Shown in pieces: positions 1 to 10,570 of a stretch of 64,000 nucleotides of DNA (its first letter is position 1; each line of letters starts with the position of its first letter). This stretch comes from Gammaproteobacteria bacterium (GTDB lineage Bacteria > Pseudomonadota > Gammaproteobacteria > Pseudomonadales > Cellvibrionaceae). The stretch covers positions 930,001-994,000 of the forward strand of contig SEBU01000001.1 of assembly GCA_004173475.1 (NCBI GenBank). The letters run 5' to 3'. The notes under the pieces were generated by a model that worked only from the letters and a program-made list of their open reading frames with translations, was not told where the DNA came from and ran no database searches. The position numbers and the translations under genes are program-made.

Positions 1-264
<264 letters not shown>

Positions 265-3200
265 TTATTCGCCGCGCTTGCGAAAACTGACGAGCAGTCC
301 ACTCAAGGCTGCTGCCTTGGGTTTAACCAGCCAGAACTTGCCGATGTAATCATCGAAATTATTGAGTAGATGTTGACCCCACTCGCTTTCAGTCTCTTTT
401 ACAAACTCTTCAATAACAGTACGCAAATGATGGCGATGAGCTTCAAGCGCCTCGGTATTGATCCGATGAATATCTACTAACTCATGGTTGTAGCGATCCA
501 CGAAATTATTAGCTTCGTCTAATACGTAGGCGAAACCACCTGTCATGCCCGCACCGAAGTTAACGCCAGTTTGACCCAACACAGTTACCACGCCGCCCGT
601 CATGTATTCACAACAGTGATCGCCAGCGCCTTCAACGACAACATGGGCACCGGAGTTACGAACCCCGCAACGCTCACCCGCCGTACCCGCTGCAAATAGC
701 TTACCGCCAGTTGCGCCGTACAGGCAGGTGTTCCCCATAATACTCGTGTTATTAGATTTAAAGCTGGAATTACGCGGTGGACGCAATACTAATTTCCCGC
801 CCGCCATACCTTTACCAACGTAGTCATTGGCGTCGCCTTCCAGATACATCTCTAAACCACCGGCGTTCCATACACCAAAACTTTGGCCTGCAATGCCAGT
901 TAACTTAAGTGTGATCGGAGCGTCATTCATGCCCAGATTGCCGTAACGTTTCGCAATTTCACCACTGATACGCGCACCGATTGAACGATCACAATTGGTA
1001 ATGCGGAACTCAAACTCGCCGCCCGTTTTACCTTCAACCGCTGGCATAAGCACGCGCATGATAGCTTCAGCCGTTTCGCCTTTATCAAAAGGTTCGTTCC
1101 TGCTAACGGCGCACAGTTGCGGCTTAGTAGCTAAATAGTCATCTGTATAAATAATAGGGCTTAGATCCAGATTGGCTTGCTTGGTCGTCTCACCTTCAAG
1201 GATCTTTAACAGATCTACGCGACCTACCAATTCGCCCAAGTTGCGAACACCCAAACGCGCCATCCATTCACGAGTTTCTTCAGCAACGAACTTGAAGAAG
1301 TTCATCGCCATTTCGACCGTTCCAATGTAATGGTCTTTACGCAATTTATCCTGTTGAGTAGCAACGCCGGTTGCGCAGTTGTTCAAATGGCAAATACGCA
1401 GGTATTTACAACCAAGCGCGACCATTGGACCGGTACCGAAACCAAAACTTTCCGCACCCAGCATCGCTGCCTTAACAACATCTAGACCCGTCTTCAAACC
1501 ACCATCGGTTTGTACACGAACTTTATCCCGCAAGTCATTCGCACGCAGTGTTTGATGAGTTTCAGACAGACCCAATTCCCATGGCGAACCAGCGTACTTA
1601 ATAGAAGTTAAAGGACTTGCGGCCGTACCGCCATCGTAACCTGAGATAGTAATCAAATCCGCATAGGCTTTAGCAACACCAGCGGCGATAGTTCCTACAC
1701 CCGGGCGAGATACAAGCTTCACAGATACCAATGCATCCGGGTTAACTTGTTTCAGGTCAAAAATCAGCTGCGCCAAATCTTCGATTGAATAAATGTCATG
1801 GTGCGGCGGTGGCGAAATAAGAGTTACACCAGGAACCGAGTGACGTAAGCGCGCGATCAAGGCGTTTACCTTTCCACCAGGCAACTGACCACCCTCACCT
1901 GGCTTAGCGCCTTGAGCTACTTTGATCTGAAGAACTTCTGCGTTGACTAAATACGCAGGCGTAACACCGAAACGACCCGACGCGACTTGCTTGATTTTGG
2001 ACGATTTAATCGTGCCGTAACGCGCTGGATCTTCGCCGCCTTCGCCCGAGTTGGAACGACCTCCCAACCGGTTCATCGCCTCAGCCAAAGACTCGTGCGC
2101 TTCTGGCGACAAGGCACCCAGCGACATTCCTGCTGAATCGAAACGTTTAATAATACTTTCAATCGGCTCAACTTCTGATAAAGGAACCGGTTTGCAAGCG
2201 TCTTCACGAATCGCTAATAGGTCGCGCAGCATTGATACAGGACGCTTATTGACCAGGTCGGCATAGTTACGCCACACACCGTAATTACCGCTCTGAACCG
2301 CAAGCTGTAAAGTCTGCACTACATCCGGGTTAAACGCGTGATACTCAGAGTTGTGCACATACTTTAGCAAACCACCTTGGCCAATAGGCTTACGCTCTAC
2401 CCAGGCAGTTTGCGCCAGAATTTTTTGGTCAGCTTCCAAGTCTTCAAAACGGGCACCGCTGATACGCGACGGCGTGCTATCGAAGCACATTGAAACCACT
2501 TCTTCTGATAGACCAATCGCTTCAAACAATTGCGCACTACGATACGAGGTAACTGTAGAAATCCCCATTTTTGAGAGGATTTTGAGCAAACCCTTGTCGA
2601 TACCTTTTCGGTAACTTTTGTAGGCAGAATCTACGTCAACGAGCAACTCGCCAGTTTCAATCAGATCATTCAACACGTAATAGCTTAAGAACGGATAAAT
2701 GGCTGTAGCACCGTAAGCAATAAGTGCCGCAATTTGATGCGGATCACGAGCGGTGCCAGTCTGCACAATGATATTGGCATCACAACGCAAACCAACAGCT
2801 GTTAGATGCTGGTTAACCGCACCTGTCGCAAGCAATGCGTGAATTGGCAGCAAACCCTGTTTGAAACCGCAATCACTCAGCACAATAAGCACTTTGCCTG
2901 ACCTTACGGTGGCTTCAACATCTTCACAGAGTCTAGTTAACGCAGACTTCAAATCAGAGCTAGATGGATCATAGTGCAGGGAAAACTTCTCCGCTTCGTA
3001 ACCAGGACGATTCAAGTTCATCAATCCACGAAACTTAGCGGGTGACAAAACTGGAGAACTCAAAATCACACGATCCGCGTGCTCTGGAGTTTCGTCATAA
3101 ACAGGCAACTCGCGGCCAAGGCAAGTCTCTAAAGACATCACAATCGCTTCGCGCAATGGATCGATTGGAGGATTGGTAACTTGAGCGAATTGTTGACGGA

Positions 3201-4716
3201 AATAGTCGTACAGCGAACGTTGCTGACGAGACAAAACGGCCATGGGTGTATCGTCGCCCATAGAACCAACAGCTTCCTGACCACCCTCCGCTAGCGGGCG
3301 CAACAACTGGTCACGCTCTTCGAAGGTGACCTGATACATTTTCATGTAGGCTTTCAGCTCAACACCTTCAAGACCATTTTCTTTGGCGTCAGTATTGAGG
3401 GTAGATTCGATACGCAGCGCACGCTCTTTCAGCCATTGCTTGTAAGGCTGGGTAGATTTGAGCTGGTTGTCGACGTCTTGGGTGCGGTGCAATTCGCCCG
3501 TCAGGGTGTCGATAGACATGATTTGGCCTGGGCCGAGACGCCCTTTGGCTACTACATCTGCCGGATCGTAGTTGTACACACCAACTTCGGACGCCACCGT
3601 AATCATGTCATCTTTAGTGATGACCCAACGAGACGGTCTCAGACCGTTGCGGTCGAGCGTACACACAGCGTAGCGCCCGTCAGTGATTACCAAACCTGCA
3701 GGACCGTCCCATGGCTCGATATGCATGGAATTATATTCATAGAATGCACGCAAATCCGGATCCATATTCTCGACATTCTGCCACGCAGGCGGAACCAACA
3801 TACGAATCGCGCGGTGCAACTCCATGCCGCCAAGAACTAAAATCTCAAGCATGTTATCCAGACTCGACGAGTCTGAACCGGTACGATTAACCAACGGCTT
3901 AACAGACTGCAGATCTGGCAATAAAGGAGTAACAAATTTAGGCGTACGCGCCACCGACCAATTACGGTTGCCCACAACAGTGTTGATCTCTCCATTGTGA
4001 GCCAACATGCGAAATGGCTGCGCCAATGGCCATTGCGGCATAGTGTTGGTAGAGAAGCGTTGGTGGAAAACGCATATAGCGGTTTCTAACCGGGGATCAG
4101 CCAGATCCGCAAAAAACTGCGGCAAATCCACAGGCATCATCAGACCTTTGTAAGAAAGAACGCCTGTACTCAAGCTGGAAATGTAAAAAGATTTATCATC
4201 TACCAGGCGCAACTCAGCCTTGCGACGCGCCATAAATAACTTCGCGTTGACCTGCTCAAGCGGCAGGTCATTACTATTCACAAATAAATGACTAAACGCG
4301 GGGAGTGACCTCATGGCTATAGGACCGAGACAGCTCGGGTCTACCGGCACTTCGCGCCAGCCGACAACAATCAAGCCTTGTCCAGACAATTCTTCAGCAA
4401 GGATGGCGCGTGCACGCTCAGCCTTTTCAGCTTCACGGCTTAGCATAATCGCACCCACACCATAAATAGCAGTGAGTTCCGCATTGCACGATTCTTTTGC
4501 GACTGCTCGCAAGAAGCTGTCCGGCTTTTGAATTAATAAACCACAACCGTCGCCTGTTTTACCATCCGAGTTAATACCACCGCGATGGGTCATGCAGGTC
4601 AACGCTTCAATAGCAGTTGTGAGCAGACGATGGCTGGTTTTGCCCTTTAAATGGGCAATCAAACCAAAACCGCAGTTATCTTTGAACTCGTCTAACTGGT
4701 AGAGGCCAGTGGTCAT
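265..4716 (-). CDS. gltB: Glutamate synthase large subunit (NADPH-GOGAT alpha)
   Basis: Converts glutamine plus 2-oxoglutarate to two glutamates in the cytoplasm, the main ammonium assimilation route together with glutamine synthetase. It is 1483 residues from the chosen start, normal for the family. After a short propeptide comes [10 protein letters not shown], in which Cys15 is the expected N-terminal nucleophile of the glutaminase domain after processing. Central and FMN-binding regions follow ([17 protein letters not shown], then [13 protein letters not shown]), with a 3Fe-4S cysteine cluster ([19 protein letters not shown]) and a C-terminal glycine-rich beta-helix. The frame stays open to 4851, but that extension begins with TTG and runs through an intrinsic terminator. 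The ATG at 4714-4716 gives the canonical short propeptide and is preferred. Confidence 0.97.
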   Translation of the reverse strand: MTTGLYQLDEFKDNCGFGLIAHLKGKTSHRLLTTAIEALTCMTHRGGINSDGKTGDGCGLLIQKPDSFLRAVAKESCNAELTAIYGVGAIMLSREAEKAERARAILAEELSGQGLIVVGWREVPVDPSCLGPIAMRSLPAFSHLFVNSNDLPLEQVNAKLFMARRKAELRLVDDKSFYISSLSTGVLSYKGLMMPVDLPQFFADLADPRLETAICVFHQRFSTNTMPQWPLAQPFRMLAHNGEINTVVGNRNWSVARTPKFVTPLLPDLQSVKPLVNRTGSDSSSLDNMLEILVLGGMELHRAIRMLVPPAWQNVENMDPDLRAFYEYNSMHIEPWDGPAGLVITDGRYAVCTLDRNGLRPSRWVITKDDMITVASEVGVYNYDPADVVAKGRLGPGQIMSIDTLTGELHRTQDVDNQLKSTQPYKQWLKERALRIESTLNTDAKENGLEGVELKAYMKMYQVTFEERDQLLRPLAEGGQEAVGSMGDDTPMAVLSRQQRSLYDYFRQQFAQVTNPPIDPLREAIVMSLETCLGRELPVYDETPEHADRVILSSPVLSPAKFRGLMNLNRPGYEAEKFSLHYDPSSSDLKSALTRLCEDVEATVRSGKVLIVLSDCGFKQGLLPIHALLATGAVNQHLTAVGLRCDANIIVQTGTARDPHQIAALIAYGATAIYPFLSYYVLNDLIETGELLVDVDSAYKSYRKGIDKGLLKILSKMGISTVTSYRSAQLFEAIGLSEEVVSMCFDSTPSRISGARFEDLEADQKILAQTAWVERKPIGQGGLLKYVHNSEYHAFNPDVVQTLQLAVQSGNYGVWRNYADLVNKRPVSMLRDLLAIREDACKPVPLSEVEPIESIIKRFDSAGMSLGALSPEAHESLAEAMNRLGGRSNSGEGGEDPARYGTIKSSKIKQVASGRFGVTPAYLVNAEVLQIKVAQGAKPGEGGQLPGGKVNALIARLRHSVPGVTLISPPPHHDIYSIEDLAQLIFDLKQVNPDALVSVKLVSRPGVGTIAAGVAKAYADLITISGYDGGTAASPLTSIKYAGSPWELGLSETHQTLRANDLRDKVRVQTDGGLKTGLDVVKAAMLGAESFGFGTGPMVALGCKYLRICHLNNCATGVATQQDKLRKDHYIGTVEMAMNFFKFVAEETREWMARLGVRNLGELVGRVDLLKILEGETTKQANLDLSPIIYTDDYLATKPQLCAVSRNEPFDKGETAEAIMRVLMPAVEGKTGGEFEFRITNCDRSIGARISGEIAKRYGNLGMNDAPITLKLTGIAGQSFGVWNAGGLEMYLEGDANDYVGKGMAGGKLVLRPPRNSSFKSNNTSIMGNTCLYGATGGKLFAAGTAGERCGVRNSGAHVVVEGAGDHCCEYMTGGVVTVLGQTGVNFGAGMTGGFAYVLDEANNFVDRYNHELVDIHRINTEALEAHRHHLRTVIEEFVKETESEWGQHLLNNFDDYIGKFWLVKPKAAALSGLLVSFRKRGE

Positions 4717-4813
4717 AGGCTGAATCTCAATAAATCGATCAACATCGAGGAATGCGACACTACTTTTTTTGCTCAGACCTTTTTTAATACAAAAGGCGAG
4801 CCAGGCACATCCC

Positions 4814-4843
4814 AGACAAAAAAGCCCCTGAGGTCTAGGGGCT
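4814..4843 (-). terminator. Intrinsic terminator in the gltB leader
   Basis: Read on the minus strand, a 7-bp stem (AGCCCCT / AGGGGCT) with a 7-base loop is followed directly by a run of T. It lies about 100 bases upstream of the gltB ATG. No minus-strand gene lies between it and the damX operon more than 2.4 kb away, so it is better explained as a leader attenuator, or the end of a very short transcript, than as the terminator of an upstream gene. Confidence 0.75.
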
Positions 4844-4862
4844 ATGGACAAATGGGCGCAGG

Positions 4863-4891
4863 ATATTACCCGCTTAAGCTATAATTGGCAA
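4863..4891 (-). promoter_or_regulatory. Candidate sigma-70 promoter for gltBD
   Basis: On the minus strand TTGCCA (4886-4891) and TAATAT (4863-4868) are separated by exactly 17 bases. The predicted start near 4856 would lie only about 13 bases before the terminator hairpin at 4814-4843 and about 140 bases before the gltB ATG. The match is good at -35 and moderate at -10. This is a prediction from sequence only. Confidence 0.5.
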
Positions 4892-5201
4892 GCAAACTGG
4901 TGCGACACAAGATACACGAATAAATACGTGTCCGGCATTTAAAAAATGGTTAATCCGCAGGCAAATTCAACATCCAATGCTAGAATCAATACAAACAAGA
5001 ATTGCTAAACCTTTAATAATATTAAGAATGAATACATTCTCACCGGTATCCGACCTGCGGCGTAACTTTTGCGACCGTGAGACTTTAACATTCCCAAGAT
5101 ATAGGCTAACGTAAGAGTCTGAACTGACTGGAATTAAACTTTTTTCCACATAAATCACCGATTTAACACTGCCTCAACTCCCGGTAACTTAGGAAGACAC
5201 C

Positions 5202-7178
5202 ATGCAAACAAAAACAACTTTTAAACTTATTGGCACCGCGCTCCTAAGCCTGGTATTGACAGCTTGTGGGGGCGGAAAGGGATCAGCATTAGATAACACT
5301 TTGAACGGTGCCAGCTCCGTTTCCAGCACTAGCTCCAGCTCCTTATCAAGTGCCTTCGGGGGAGACTCGAGCGCCAACTCCAGCGCAAGCAGTATTGATA
5401 CTACATCTTTAAGCAATATTGGATTTGGTTCTGGCGGTACGTTTCAACCGGGAAAAATAGGAGTTGGCATAGGATCGGGAACTCTATCGCCAGGAGGAGT
5501 TACAGCGTTAACGGTAAATCTTGTTAGTATTACAGGTACTCTGGTAACACAACCTGTAACTGTAGTCTTTAACTCAAAGTGCTTTGCAGCTCAGAAAGCG
5601 TTGCTTGGCGCGACTACAGTAGAGTCCTCAAGCGGCGAAGCAACGACGACCTACACCGCTAACGGTTGCGTAGGCGACGACCTTATTACTGCAACCGTCA
5701 GCTACGATGAAAAAGTTTTAACCGCGCAGACTACGATCAATGTAGAGCAAGATACCGTGGGCTCTGTTCGGTTTTCTGATGCCTCACCACCGCAGATAAA
5801 TCTTAAAGGTACGGGCGGAACAGAAACATCTGTTGTTCGCTTCCAAGTCTTCGGCAGTACTGGTGCGCCTATTGAAAACATAGACGTGGAGTTCGCTTTA
5901 AGCACCACAACCGGCGGCTTAGTACTTGTTAACACAACGGGAAAAACTAATTCTGCTGGTTATGTATCCACAACAGTTCAAGCGGGAACTGTAGCAACCT
6001 CAGTTCGCATTACGGCCAAAACAGCTACGGGCTTGAGCACACAGTCAAATGTGTTAGTAGTAAGCACAGGTATACCGGATCAAAATAGTATGAGCCTCTC
6101 GCTAAGCGATTTAGCTCCCATATCTTGGAATGTAGACGGCGTTGAATCTGTCGCTACCATCCGTATGGCAGACGCGTTTAATAATCTGGTCCCTGATGGC
6201 ACCGCTGTCAGCTTTACTACGAGTGGCGGGGCAATTGAATCAAGCTGTATCACTAAAGATGGAAGTTGTAGTGTGAAATGGAAGAGTCAAGAACCTAGAC
6301 CAACTATACCTGACTTTGACGAATTTTTCGTTGGACCTGATTTAAAAGTCCATTGCCCAAATAGTTTGGCAGAATGTCGTAGTGGCCGGGTAAAAATTCT
6401 CGCCACTTCAATAGGTAACGAGTCATTTGTTGATAAAAACGCAAACGGGTTATACAACGGGCCATTAGTTGATGGATTCGCCTCATCAACCACTTCTAAA
6501 TGCTATCCTAACATCCCATTATCGACCGCAAAAATAGGCGCAATTAATGGATGCGACGATTTGGGCGAAGCCTATCTAGATAAAAACTTTAATAAACAAC
6601 GAGATGACGATGAGGAGTTTGTAGATTTCAATGTCGATGGCTCGTTTAATTCGGGCGACGGCATATACAACGGGGTCTTATGTAACAACGAGGAATCCGA
6701 GTGTAACAAGGCAAGCGTTTCCGTAAGAGGCGACGCAACTTTAGTTATGTCTTCGGGTTATGTATATCGTGACTCGTCAGGCCTTTTACCCGGCCAACCG
6801 TCAACAGAAGTATCTATTGGGGCCGGGAACTCTAAATCAATAAATATGTTTTTAGGAGATATAAATGGAAATGGATTGCCAATGGGAACAACGATTACGG
6901 TTAAAACTGACACCGCGTCTAACGTTACAGCGTCAGTATCACCTAGCTTTGCGTTAGGTATGAGTCAAGAACCGACAGTTATGACTTTATTTTTAAAAGC
7001 GGGAGACGATGTCACGAAAAAGCCGAGTGGCTCAGTGATTGTGGAAATAAAAGCGCCTACTGGGTTGGGCAACGTCACTACTGCGCTTAGCGTATCGGTA
7101 TGTGGACCTGACACCCTCGAAGTGCGTGATGGCAATAATCAAGTTACTGCCCCCGCAACAACCAGTAATTGCGATTAA
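5202..7178 (+). CDS. Ig-like repeat lipoprotein with poly-serine linker and Asp-rich segments
   Basis: Predicted outer-membrane or surface lipoprotein of 658 residues; function unknown. The signal peptide ends in the lipobox LTAC, with Cys22 followed by Gly-Gly-Gly. A serine-rich linker (about residues 35-65) leads into several beta-rich repeats resembling bacterial Ig-like (Big_1/invasin type) domains, including VRFQVFGSTGAPIENIDVEF and VATIRMADAFNNLVPDGTAV. Asp/Asn-rich stretches that look like calcium-binding loops follow (DKNANGLYNG, DFNVDGSFNSGD, DINGNG). The ATG has a clear ribosome site. It lies alone between two leftward transcription units, and in Pseudomonas gltB follows the damX-like gene directly, so it appears to be an insertion in a conserved block. 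Adhesin or envelope-scaffold roles are possible but not shown. Confidence 0.8.
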   Translation: MQTKTTFKLIGTALLSLVLTACGGGKGSALDNTLNGASSVSSTSSSSLSSAFGGDSSANSSASSIDTTSLSNIGFGSGGTFQPGKIGVGIGSGTLSPGGVTALTVNLVSITGTLVTQPVTVVFNSKCFAAQKALLGATTVESSSGEATTTYTANGCVGDDLITATVSYDEKVLTAQTTINVEQDTVGSVRFSDASPPQINLKGTGGTETSVVRFQVFGSTGAPIENIDVEFALSTTTGGLVLVNTTGKTNSAGYVSTTVQAGTVATSVRITAKTATGLSTQSNVLVVSTGIPDQNSMSLSLSDLAPISWNVDGVESVATIRMADAFNNLVPDGTAVSFTTSGGAIESSCITKDGSCSVKWKSQEPRPTIPDFDEFFVGPDLKVHCPNSLAECRSGRVKILATSIGNESFVDKNANGLYNGPLVDGFASSTTSKCYPNIPLSTAKIGAINGCDDLGEAYLDKNFNKQRDDDEEFVDFNVDGSFNSGDGIYNGVLCNNEESECNKASVSVRGDATLVMSSGYVYRDSSGLLPGQPSTEVSIGAGNSKSINMFLGDINGNGLPMGTTITVKTDTASNVTASVSPSFALGMSQEPTVMTLFLKAGDDVTKKPSGSVIVEIKAPTGLGNVTTALSVSVCGPDTLEVRDGNNQVTAPATTSNCD

Positions 7179-7184
7179 CGCTTA

Positions 7185-7218
7185 GCGGTTAGTACAAAAA
7201 TTTGCGCTAACCGCCTTT
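7185..7218 (+). terminator. Stem-loop after the Ig-like lipoprotein gene
   Basis: GCGGTTAG (7185-7192) pairs with CTAACCGC (7207-7214) across a 14-base loop, starting 6 bases after the stop codon and followed by CTTTTA. The T run is short, so this is a plausible but weak intrinsic terminator between convergent genes. Confidence 0.45.
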
Positions 7219-7248
7219 TACGAAGTTAGGCTAGCCTCCAAACCATCA

Positions 7249-8880
7249 CTATTTAAGTCTGTGTTTAATCTCGTTATGTATAGTTTTTAAATCACGGGGC
7301 CAAGGAGTGGCCTTTTGCTGTGATTCAGGAAGAGATTTTGCGGCCAGACGGGCTGCGCCAGCATTTGGATAATGCCCTTTCACAACCACATACCAATCCT
7401 TACCTTGTCGAATACTTCTAAATAATAAAAGATCCTTTTTATTGCTTTGCGCAGCGATAAATTCCAAGGCTGATCGCTCACTGCTTAAGCCAACAATTTG
7501 TAATGTAAATTCTGATTCATCCCAAGATAATATTGTTCTCTCTTGCGCGGTAAAATTAGCTGACAAGTTAGAGGGCGAATCTACATTCTTCTCAACTTTA
7601 TTTTTAGCAACTATTGAATCGCGAGATGATGCGGTTTTCGATTTAACCTGCTTTGTAACAGAACTAAAATTAGACTTAGTTGGCTGTTGCGTCGATTGAT
7701 ATTCGCTACCGGTTTGAGCTAAAGGCACAAGACTCTGCTTAACCTCTTGTGCCTGGGCTTTTTCTTGCGCAACACTTGATGCATTTGCCGAGAAATTTGC
7801 AACTGAATTTGTTTGATCAGAAATTTTTTCAACTACCGGAGCGGCAACTATTTCTGAAGATACAATTGAACTTATTTGTGGGCTTGATTGAAGTGAAGGA
7901 GCCGAAGATATTTGTTGTACGCCAACGGGAACTGGCTCGCTAACTTGTACTGGTGGTTGCTCGCTGGAACCATTTCCAACATACAAATATGCTAATAATG
8001 AACCGCCAAGCAAGACTGACACCGCCACTATGTGTGGCACAAGCGTAGTAGGTTTATGGGATTGAGTGTTATGAGACTCAGAAACTGCTTCTAATAGTTT
8101 TTCATGCGCATAATCATGCAAAGCTAATAATTGCCCCTGAGACTGTCGCCACCAAGGTTCAACTTTTGCTTCTACAAATATTTCTGGCCCTAAATAATCC
8201 GACATTTCCATTCGAAAATTTAGGTAATCCACGGAATCTGCCAGAGAAAATTTTTCTAGAGAAAAATCTGTCAATACAATATCTGGAGCATCAACCCCAT
8301 TTAATCTGTCCAACAGATGCGGTTCTGCAAACATCACTAAATGCAATCGAGACTCAAGGCTCGCCTCTAGAAAATTTATTAAATCAGCAACAACTTCATC
8401 AGTTAAATGATGAGCATTATCTATAATCAAAACAACCAAGCCATCCTGATCTGACTTTTTCTGACAAAACGCCGTAAATTCTTCTTTGTCTTGTAATTCA
8501 AATTGAGCAAGTATTTCAGAAAATAATGAGGAAGTGTCGCTGGTGATTTGGCCCTCTACAAAAGCAATATCATCAAGATCGTCGAGCGAGTCAATTAATG
8601 CTTGCGCCATGCGCGTCTTTCCTACGCCGTAATCACCCGTTACCACCAAAAGATTATGGCTGAACTGACACAAATGAAGTAACTGTTCGAGAATTTGACG
8701 GCGCTGGGCACCCTGATAAAAAGGAAAATGGGGATCGTCTGCAAAGGGGTCGATAGACAATCCGTAGCGTTGGCGATAATCAGATAAAAGCTGTTCAGGT
8801 TTCTCTAAATCACTTTCGTTGTTCAAGCCAGCATGCAAATGGTCATTAGATTCCGTTGAAAATGAAGGTTCTGTCCTCAC
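7249..8880 (-). CDS. damX: DamX-like protein: AAA ATPase domain, membrane segment, SPOR domain
   Basis: A 543-residue inner-membrane protein with a cytoplasmic ATPase region and a periplasmic SPOR domain that should bind denuded septal peptidoglycan. A Walker A motif GDYGVGKT is at residues 82-89 and a Walker B LVVLIIDNAHH near 149-158. A single membrane helix lies at about 281-301, followed by a long Ser/Gln/Val-rich linker and a C-terminal SPOR domain over roughly the last 85 residues (WDESEFTLQIVGLSSERSAL). The start is GTG at 8878-8880, preceded by GAGAGG. It is the last gene of the pilMNOPQ-aroK-aroB unit, the same position as PA5037 in Pseudomonas. The Enterobacterial DamX lacks most of this ATPase region, so function is inferred mainly from SPOR and context. 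Confidence 0.85.
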   Translation of the reverse strand: MRTEPSFSTESNDHLHAGLNNESDLEKPEQLLSDYRQRYGLSIDPFADDPHFPFYQGAQRRQILEQLLHLCQFSHNLLVVTGDYGVGKTRMAQALIDSLDDLDDIAFVEGQITSDTSSLFSEILAQFELQDKEEFTAFCQKKSDQDGLVVLIIDNAHHLTDEVVADLINFLEASLESRLHLVMFAEPHLLDRLNGVDAPDIVLTDFSLEKFSLADSVDYLNFRMEMSDYLGPEIFVEAKVEPWWRQSQGQLLALHDYAHEKLLEAVSESHNTQSHKPTTLVPHIVAVSVLLGGSLLAYLYVGNGSSEQPPVQVSEPVPVGVQQISSAPSLQSSPQISSIVSSEIVAAPVVEKISDQTNSVANFSANASSVAQEKAQAQEVKQSLVPLAQTGSEYQSTQQPTKSNFSSVTKQVKSKTASSRDSIVAKNKVEKNVDSPSNLSANFTAQERTILSWDESEFTLQIVGLSSERSALEFIAAQSNKKDLLLFRSIRQGKDWYVVVKGHYPNAGAARLAAKSLPESQQKATPWPRDLKTIHNEIKHRLK

Positions 8881-8901
8881 GTGTATGCCTCTCTAAAATA
8901 G

Positions 8902-9978
8902 TTAACGGCAAGCCGCAAATGTTTCCAGTAATAATCCTGCGTCTATATCGCTCGTTATTATTGCTGACCCCAAGGATTTTAATAAAACCAATCGCAAGCG
9001 ACCGTCCACAACCTTCTTATCGACGCCCATCAATTCGATAAATTGTTCAGGCGTCATTTCCTGAGGTGCCTTTGTCGGCAGATTGGAACGCTCAAGTAAA
9101 TTTGTTATTCGATTAAAATCAGAGTGTGAAATATCCCCTCGGCGCATCGATAAATCCGCAGCCATCACCATGCCGGCGGCCACTGCTTCCCCATGCAACC
9201 AGTTTCCATAACCTTGCGCAGTTTCAATGGCATGACCAAATGTATGACCTAGATTTAGAATTGCACGAATTCCACCTTCGCGCTCATCTTGTGTAACAAC
9301 CTGAGCCTTATTTTCGCAGGAGCGTAATACTGCGTAAGATAATGCGGCTTCATCGCCTGCCATTAATAATTCAATATTTTGTTCGAGCCAAACAAAAAAT
9401 TGGTAATCCGAAATTAAACCATATTTAATAACTTCTGCGAGACCAGCTGATATTTCGCGTGCGGGAAGCGTTTTCAACAAACTGATATCAGCAATCACAG
9501 CTTGCGGCTGGTAGAAAGCACCAATCATATTTTTCCCCATAATATGATTGACGCCTGTCTTTCCGCCAACAGATGAATCAACCATCGACAATAGGGTAGT
9601 AGGGATTTGTATAAAATTAACACCTCGCTGGTAGCACGCCGCCGCAAAACCAGTCATATCACCTACAACCCCGCCGCCCAATGCGATTAAAGTTGTGGTG
9701 CGGTTATGTTTTTTCTCCAACAACTCTGTAAATATTAAATTTAATGTTTCAAGATTTTTATGGGATTCACCATCAGGTAAAATCACGCTATCCACATAAA
9801 AATCAGCTAATTTATTTTTTAATTCCTCCAAATAAAGGGGCGCAACTGTATTGTTTGTGACAATACAAATTTGTCTACTATGAATATGGGGAACATAAAG
9901 ATTGGATTGAGGGAGTAAATTTGAACCAATTAGTATTGGGTAGCTACGATCCCCAAGCGAAACAGATAAGGTTTGCAT
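8902..9978 (-). CDS. aroB: 3-dehydroquinate synthase
   Basis: Second step of the shikimate pathway: DAHP is converted to 3-dehydroquinate with NAD and a divalent metal. It is 358 residues from [15 protein letters not shown], matching the usual N-terminus in Pseudomonas; an in-frame ATG four codons upstream (9990) is possible, but the GAG ribosome site fits 9978 better. Family signatures are clear: DGESHKN, the NAD-binding [19 protein letters not shown], and [19 protein letters not shown]. Metal-binding His residues are in [12 protein letters not shown]. It lies between aroK and damX in one leftward operon. Confidence 0.97.
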   Translation of the reverse strand: MQTLSVSLGDRSYPILIGSNLLPQSNLYVPHIHSRQICIVTNNTVAPLYLEELKNKLADFYVDSVILPDGESHKNLETLNLIFTELLEKKHNRTTTLIALGGGVVGDMTGFAAACYQRGVNFIQIPTTLLSMVDSSVGGKTGVNHIMGKNMIGAFYQPQAVIADISLLKTLPAREISAGLAEVIKYGLISDYQFFVWLEQNIELLMAGDEAALSYAVLRSCENKAQVVTQDEREGGIRAILNLGHTFGHAIETAQGYGNWLHGEAVAAGMVMAADLSMRRGDISHSDFNRITNLLERSNLPTKAPQEMTPEQFIELMGVDKKVVDGRLRLVLLKSLGSAIITSDIDAGLLLETFAACR

Positions 9979-10051
9979 AACGTCACTCATTCGAAAATTC
10001 AGCGCTACTTTACCACATAGCTTTAAATTTTTTAGTCGAATGTTGGATTGA

Positions 10052-10570
10052 CTAGCTGGCAGATTTTATTAAAGCAGAAATTTCTTGAGCGACAACTTTA
10101 GGCGACCTTCGATCAGTATTTACGACGAAATCCGCCGCTTCAGTATAAAGCGGATCCCTTAAAGCAACTAGATCAATGATTTTTTGACGAGGGTTTTCAA
10201 CTTGTAATAATGGACGCTTTTTATCACGTGCCGTTCGCTCAACCAGTTGCTCAATGGATGCGGTGAGATAACATACATAGCCCGATGACTTCATTATTTC
10301 GCGATTTTGGGAACGAAGAATAATACCTCCGCCAGTAGCAATAACTACATCCCTACCTTGAGACAGCTCTTCTAATACTGCCGACTCACGATCCCTAAAG
10401 CCCTCCTCCCCCTCCATGTCAAAAATCCAGGGAATATCTGCCCCGGTGCGATCTTCAATTACCTTATCACTGTCACGAAAGCCAAAATGAAGTTCGGCCG
10501 CTAAAACGCGGCCGATGGTAGATTTGCCGGCCCCCATAGGGCCGACAAGATATATGTTACGTTTATGCAT
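10052..10570 (-). CDS. aroK: Shikimate kinase I
   Basis: Phosphorylates shikimate at the 3-OH using ATP. It is 172 residues, the normal family size. The P-loop GPMGAGKST is at residues 10-18, the substrate-binding DSD region is [13 protein letters not shown], and GGGIILR and DKKRPLL are shikimate-site and lid motifs. Its ATG shares one base with the pilQ stop codon (TAATG), indicating translational coupling to the type IV pilus secretin gene. Confidence 0.97.
   Translation of the reverse strand: MHKRNIYLVGPMGAGKSTIGRVLAAELHFGFRDSDKVIEDRTGADIPWIFDMEGEEGFRDRESAVLEELSQGRDVVIATGGGIILRSQNREIMKSSGYVCYLTASIEQLVERTARDKKRPLLQVENPRQKIIDLVALRDPLYTEAADFVVNTDRRSPKVVAQEISALIKSAS

Larger units (their letters stand above)
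4717..5201. other. Divergent intergenic region, gltB / Ig-like lipoprotein
   Basis: This 485-base region separates gltB (leftward) from the lipoprotein gene (rightward). Its left part holds the gltB promoter candidate and terminator hairpin. The plus-strand gene has a good ribosome site (AGGAAG, 8 bases before the ATG at 5202). The middle, roughly 4920-5150, is AT-rich and I see no convincing gene, tRNA or repeat in it. Confidence 0.6.

Noticed and set aside
3436-3840. 134-codon open frame antisense to gltB
   Set aside because: It lies entirely within the well-supported gltB coding region, opposite strand, with no family signature.
4717-4851. Extension of the gltB reading frame to a TTG at 4851
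   Set aside because: It passes through an intrinsic terminator, starts with a rare codon, and adds 45 residues before the canonical GltB propeptide.
4875-4920. Possible sigma-54 promoter before gltB (TCGCAC...TTGC)
   Set aside because: The spacing between the two elements is one base short of the -24/-12 requirement, and the first G of the GG pair is missing.
4967-5158. Small open frame in the gltB/lipoprotein intergenic region
   Set aside because: No ribosome site, no recognisable domain, and composition like the surrounding AT-rich non-coding DNA.
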